From JAVBSX01 sp031549565 (GTDB lineage Bacteria > Planctomycetota > Planctomycetia > Pirellulales > Thermoguttaceae), in NCBI GenBank assembly GCA_031549565.1, contig JAVBPO010000060.1, forward strand, positions 1 to 44,248: a stretch of 44,248 nt of DNA, written 5' to 3'. The position numbers and the translations under genes were made by a program. The notes beneath the pieces were generated by a model. That model did not search any database and was not told the origin of the DNA. It saw only the letters and a program-made list of their open reading frames with translations. Shown in pieces: positions 41,840 through 44,248 of the stretch (position 1 is its first letter; each line of letters starts with the position of its first letter).

Positions 41840-41876
41840 CCATACTGGCGAGTACGGTCCATACTAGCGGGTATGG
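41840..41876. promoter_or_regulatory. Two tandem 18-bp palindromes, probable TetR-family operator
   Basis: CCATACTGGCGAGTACGG (41840-41857) and CCATACTAGCGGGTATGG (41859-41876) are copies of one palindrome, CCATAC-N6-GTATGG; the second is perfect, the first has one mismatch. Length and half-site resemble sites bound by TetR-family dimers. They lie 175 bases ahead of the TetR gene, consistent with autoregulation, and could also control the short frames at 41591-41774 from downstream. Confidence 0.6.
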
Positions 41877-42050
41877 AAGTGTTGTCAAGCGGTAGCCGGA
41901 GGCTCTTCAATGGGTTTTTTTCAACTTTTTGACGGATCCGAATCTTGGATTTGGGTGCGGTCGTTGGTTTGTTTCTTGAAGAACAGTTCGCGTTTTCCTC
42001 GTGTTGGAATATCGCACATATATGGATATCCCTTTTTGGTCGCGTCCACC

Positions 42051-42650
42051 ATGGCTGCTACGAGCGTTTTAAGCAAAGATTCCATGAAAGAGTCCTTGGC
42101 GAAATCCGCTTTTGAACTTTTTTCCGAATCGGGATTCAAAGAGGTCAAGCTCGAACAGGTCGCCGCGCGCGCCGGTGTAACGAAAGGCTCGTTTTATTGG
42201 CACTATGATTCGAAGAAGAGCCTGATATTGGCGTCTTGCGATTGCTATTACAAACTCTGGTTCGAGGCCGCGAGAAAGACCGTTTCCACAAAAAACGACC
42301 CTTTGGAGCAGTTGGAAGCCGTGATTCAACTGACGACCGAACAATGTTTGCTGGACGAAAAAAACCGGATTTTTACGACGGAATTATTTTCGCTCGTCAT
42401 CCAGGACGCCGAGGTCAAAGCGGGCTGGCAATGTTTCTATAGGAATGTGCATCGTTTTTACTGCGACATTCTGGACAGAATCAACGCTTCCGGCAAGTTT
42501 TTCATCGAAAATCCGGCAGAGAATATCGACTGGTTGCTCTCCGCGGTCGAAGGAATCAAGCAGCGTGCCGTCATAGATCCGGACTTATGCCGCGCCCAAG
42601 CACGCGATCATATCGTCCGCAAGTTGGTCACGATCGCTCTGGGAGGGTAA
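42051..42650 (+). CDS. TetR-family transcriptional regulator
   Basis: 199 aa from ATG 42051. N-terminal HTH at about 15-60: AKSAFELFSESGFKEVKLEQ, VAARAGVTKGSFYWHYDSKK, which is the standard TetR DNA-binding region. The C-terminal ligand domain is helical and diverged (LEQLEAVIQLTTEQCL, FTTELFSLVIQDAEVK), so the effector is unknown. In-frame codons upstream to 41910 are open but show no similarity and lack a ribosome site. Two palindromic sites at 41840-41876 are the likely operators. The gene converges with the GlmU-like gene. Confidence 0.9.
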   Translation: MAATSVLSKDSMKESLAKSAFELFSESGFKEVKLEQVAARAGVTKGSFYWHYDSKKSLILASCDCYYKLWFEAARKTVSTKNDPLEQLEAVIQLTTEQCLLDEKNRIFTTELFSLVIQDAEVKAGWQCFYRNVHRFYCDILDRINASGKFFIENPAENIDWLLSAVEGIKQRAVIDPDLCRAQARDHIVRKLVTIALGG

Positions 42651-42684
42651 TTACGTGTCGTGGAAACTTTATGTTGACAAACCA

Positions 42685-42705
42685 CTATCCTCTATCCTCC
42701 ATCCT
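42685..42705. repeat. Heptanucleotide repeat tract, second locus
   Basis: CTATCCT, CTATCCT, CCATCCT in tandem, two bases from the stop codon of the GlmU-like gene. The unit is the reverse complement of the AGGATAG heptamer at 21540-21562. Confidence 0.7.
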
Positions 42706-42707
42706 CT

Positions 42708-43955
42708 TTACAACGACAGCGGTTCGTTCGCCAATTGCCGTTCGCTGCGGGTCAGATCGTAAATGTCGCGTAGGAGCTGCTCGTCGCAAGGCCGCTGTTC
42801 GACATTACGACGCTGGAACATCCTCGCTTGCGAAGCGATCACGACATCGACGGTCGCCTCGGTCACTTGTCCGAACGAGCGGGCGTAATTGACGAAACTC
42901 GGGACGTTCGTGGTCACGAACCCGTACACCATGCTGCATGAGCCGATGATCTTGCCGGTAAAAATGCTCGTGTTGATCGCCGTTTTCGAAAAATCTCCGA
43001 TCACACAACCGAGAAATTGCATTCCCGACTTAATTTTGCGGCCGGAAAACTCCGTCGTGACCTCCCCGTACGTGTTTTTCAAATCGCTGTTGCACGTTCC
43101 GGCGCCGAGGTTGATCCAACTGCCAAGATAACTGTGCCCGAGAAAGCCGTGGTGCTGCTTGTTCGAGTACGCGCCGATGGTCGACGTTTCAACTTCGCCG
43201 CCGACTTTCGCTGTTTCCATGATCGTCACGAAGTCCTTGATCGCCGAGTGTTCGATCACCCGGGTATGTTCGCCGATATACACCGGACCGCGAACGAAGC
43301 AATAGGGCGCGATGTTCACGCCGTTTTCGAGCAGAATCGGCCCTTTTTTCGTGTCGAAGACGTGGTAATCGCCAATGGACACTTCGCCGGACGCAAACAC
43401 GCCGTCTTCGATTTCCCGGTAATTCCCGATCCGAAGGCGATCTTCCAGGTTTTCGTTGAGCATTTTCATCTGGAATCGGACCAAGTCGTGCGTGTATTCC
43501 AAGAGCGGAATATTCGCGTCGAGTTGATCGAGTTTCATGTCTGCGATCAACCCCATGAGTTGGCCCGACCCGACGACCTGGTTCGGCAAAGCGGTGTTGT
43601 TTTGTCCGGCAAGATAAACACATGCCGTTTGGTGTCCGCTGGACACGACCCCGCTCCTTTCCTGATCAACCAGCTTTCTGAGGACGTCAAGCAACTTGGC
43701 GTGCGGCACGGCTCGCGCGTTGAGCAGTAGAATCGGCCCCTGACGCGGTCCTTTTTCCGGCGTCCAGAAGTCCGGAAAATCGACCGCGACGATTTCCCGC
43801 AAATGCGGGCGGACCACCGCTTCAATGGTAATTCCAAGCCGTTTGACCAGATTGATGAGGCTATAAGACCCGACATTGAGCAAAAACGCCGGTTTACTGA
43901 CCGAAATCGGGTAAAGCTGTGAAACAAGCGAATCTTCGAACAGGATGATGTGCAT
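42708..43955 (-). CDS. Alternative GlmU-like nucleotidyltransferase/left-handed beta-helix protein
   Basis: 415 aa from ATG 43955; a TTG three codons earlier is less likely. The front (MHIILFEDSLVSQLYPISVS) matches the start of the alternative GlmU family described in Bacteroidetes-type bacteria, which lacks the usual nucleotidyltransferase loop. Residues about 190-345 form a left-handed beta-helix with hexapeptide repeats (ILLENGVNIAPYCFVRGPVY, INLGAGTCNSDLKNTYGEVT), as in acetyltransferases. Expected role: making or modifying a sugar nucleotide such as UDP-GlcNAc. At the front, residues that read Pro-Leu-Thr-x-x-Arg-Pro in typical members (from memory) are here ISVSKPA, so substrate use may differ. 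Confidence 0.82.
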   Translation of the reverse strand: MHIILFEDSLVSQLYPISVSKPAFLLNVGSYSLINLVKRLGITIEAVVRPHLREIVAVDFPDFWTPEKGPRQGPILLLNARAVPHAKLLDVLRKLVDQERSGVVSSGHQTACVYLAGQNNTALPNQVVGSGQLMGLIADMKLDQLDANIPLLEYTHDLVRFQMKMLNENLEDRLRIGNYREIEDGVFASGEVSIGDYHVFDTKKGPILLENGVNIAPYCFVRGPVYIGEHTRVIEHSAIKDFVTIMETAKVGGEVETSTIGAYSNKQHHGFLGHSYLGSWINLGAGTCNSDLKNTYGEVTTEFSGRKIKSGMQFLGCVIGDFSKTAINTSIFTGKIIGSCSMVYGFVTTNVPSFVNYARSFGQVTEATVDVVIASQARMFQRRNVEQRPCDEQLLRDIYDLTRSERQLANEPLSL

Positions 43956-44133
43956 GGAACGCAAGGCAGCCGGGCTGCCAATTTCGAGAAGAAAACAGGT
44001 CGGGACACTCGATTTTAGCTTCCTGATCGCACAGCGAAAAGAAAAACCCTCCCTTCCCCTCCATTTTAGTCAAAACAGAGCGGATGGAAAGGAGTTTAAG
44101 GGTTAAAGAGGGGTGCGCGCAAATTTTCCGGGT

Positions 44134-44230
44134 CGTGAGTTGTCATTCTGAACGAAGTGTACTCACGGAGGGAAGAATCTGGTGCATCCGGCAACACGCA
44201 TTATGTTGCGAACACGGCTTGAAACCAGAT
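44134..44230. repeat. Nested inverted-repeat intergenic element
   Basis: Three perfect stems: CGTGAGT/ACTCACG (44134-44140 and 44161-44167), GCAACA/TGTTGC (about 44191-44209) and ATCTGGT/ACCAGAT (44177-44183 and 44224-44230). The phrase TGTCATTCTGAACGAAGTG and the GAAGAATCTGGT word are familiar from dispersed intergenic repeats in many bacterial genomes. The element continues to the window edge. No gene recognised in 43956-44248. Confidence 0.5.
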
Positions 44231-44248
44231 GCTTCGGAATACCTCGGC

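Noticed and set aside
1..44248. CRISPR array
   Set aside because: No regularly spaced direct repeats of 24-40 bases with unique spacers were seen; the only tandem repeats are the heptamers.

Overview
The window comes from a bacterial chromosome, most likely a member of the Planctomycetota. The evidence is a DUF1559 protein with a type IV prepilin-like N-terminus, a Tat-exported Gfo/Idh/MocA oxidoreductase, a small lipoprotein with a carboxypeptidase-regulatory-like fold, paired GYF_2 membrane proteins, a secreted beta-helix protein, a secreted DUF2961 (GH172-type) protein and one giant gene of almost 10 kb. Nothing in the window fixes a genus.

Left part (1-13.7 kb) reads as an integrated accessory island. 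Its right edge is a 42-bp copy of the 3' half of a tRNA-Pro(UGG), starting exactly at the anticodon loop (13709-13750), the usual scar of integration into a tRNA. The intact tRNA and any integrase would lie left of the window. The island holds: decayed reading frames (1-430); a two-domain gamma-glutamylcyclotransferase-like gene; a plus-strand operon of a stand-alone Clp N-domain, a possible 16-codon ORF, an unknown 402-aa protein, a 691-aa ankyrin protein and a stand-alone SRP54/Ffh M domain; a small acidic protein; RmuC; two GYF_2 membrane proteins; and a four-gene minus-strand restriction-type operon (C5 DNA methyltransferase with excisionase-like HTH, Vsr nuclease, HNH nuclease, GHKL ATPase with a C-terminal PD-(D/E)XK-like motif). 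A promoter/leader-like sequence is repeated three times in the island.

Middle part (13.8-28 kb) carries an IS630 transposase remnant, a secreted beta-helix protein, a short-chain dehydrogenase, a SNF2 helicase with SWIM zinc fingers, cysteine synthase (convergent to it), the DUF2961 protein, a long coiled-coil protein and, upstream of that on the same strand, an NtrC-type regulator whose GAFTGA loop and Walker B glutamate are altered. Heptanucleotide tandem repeats lie in front of the cysteine synthase gene. A 770-bp intergenic region full of perfect hairpins precedes the giant gene.

Right part (28-44.2 kb) has a 3283-aa exported protein built almost wholly from about 37 secretin N-domain-like repeats with no secretin pore domain, an OmpA-family C-terminal remnant directly behind it, then a minus-strand group (Gfo/Idh/MocA oxidoreductase, DUF1559 protein, lipoprotein), a TetR-family regulator preceded by two tandem 18-bp palindromes, and an alternative GlmU-like nucleotidyltransferase/left-handed beta-helix protein.

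The best candidates for something undescribed are the operon of detached recognition domains (Clp-N, ankyrin, SRP M domain), the compact MTase-Vsr-HNH-ATPase/nuclease operon, and the giant secretin-N repeat protein. All functional readings are from sequence inspection only; no database search was run.
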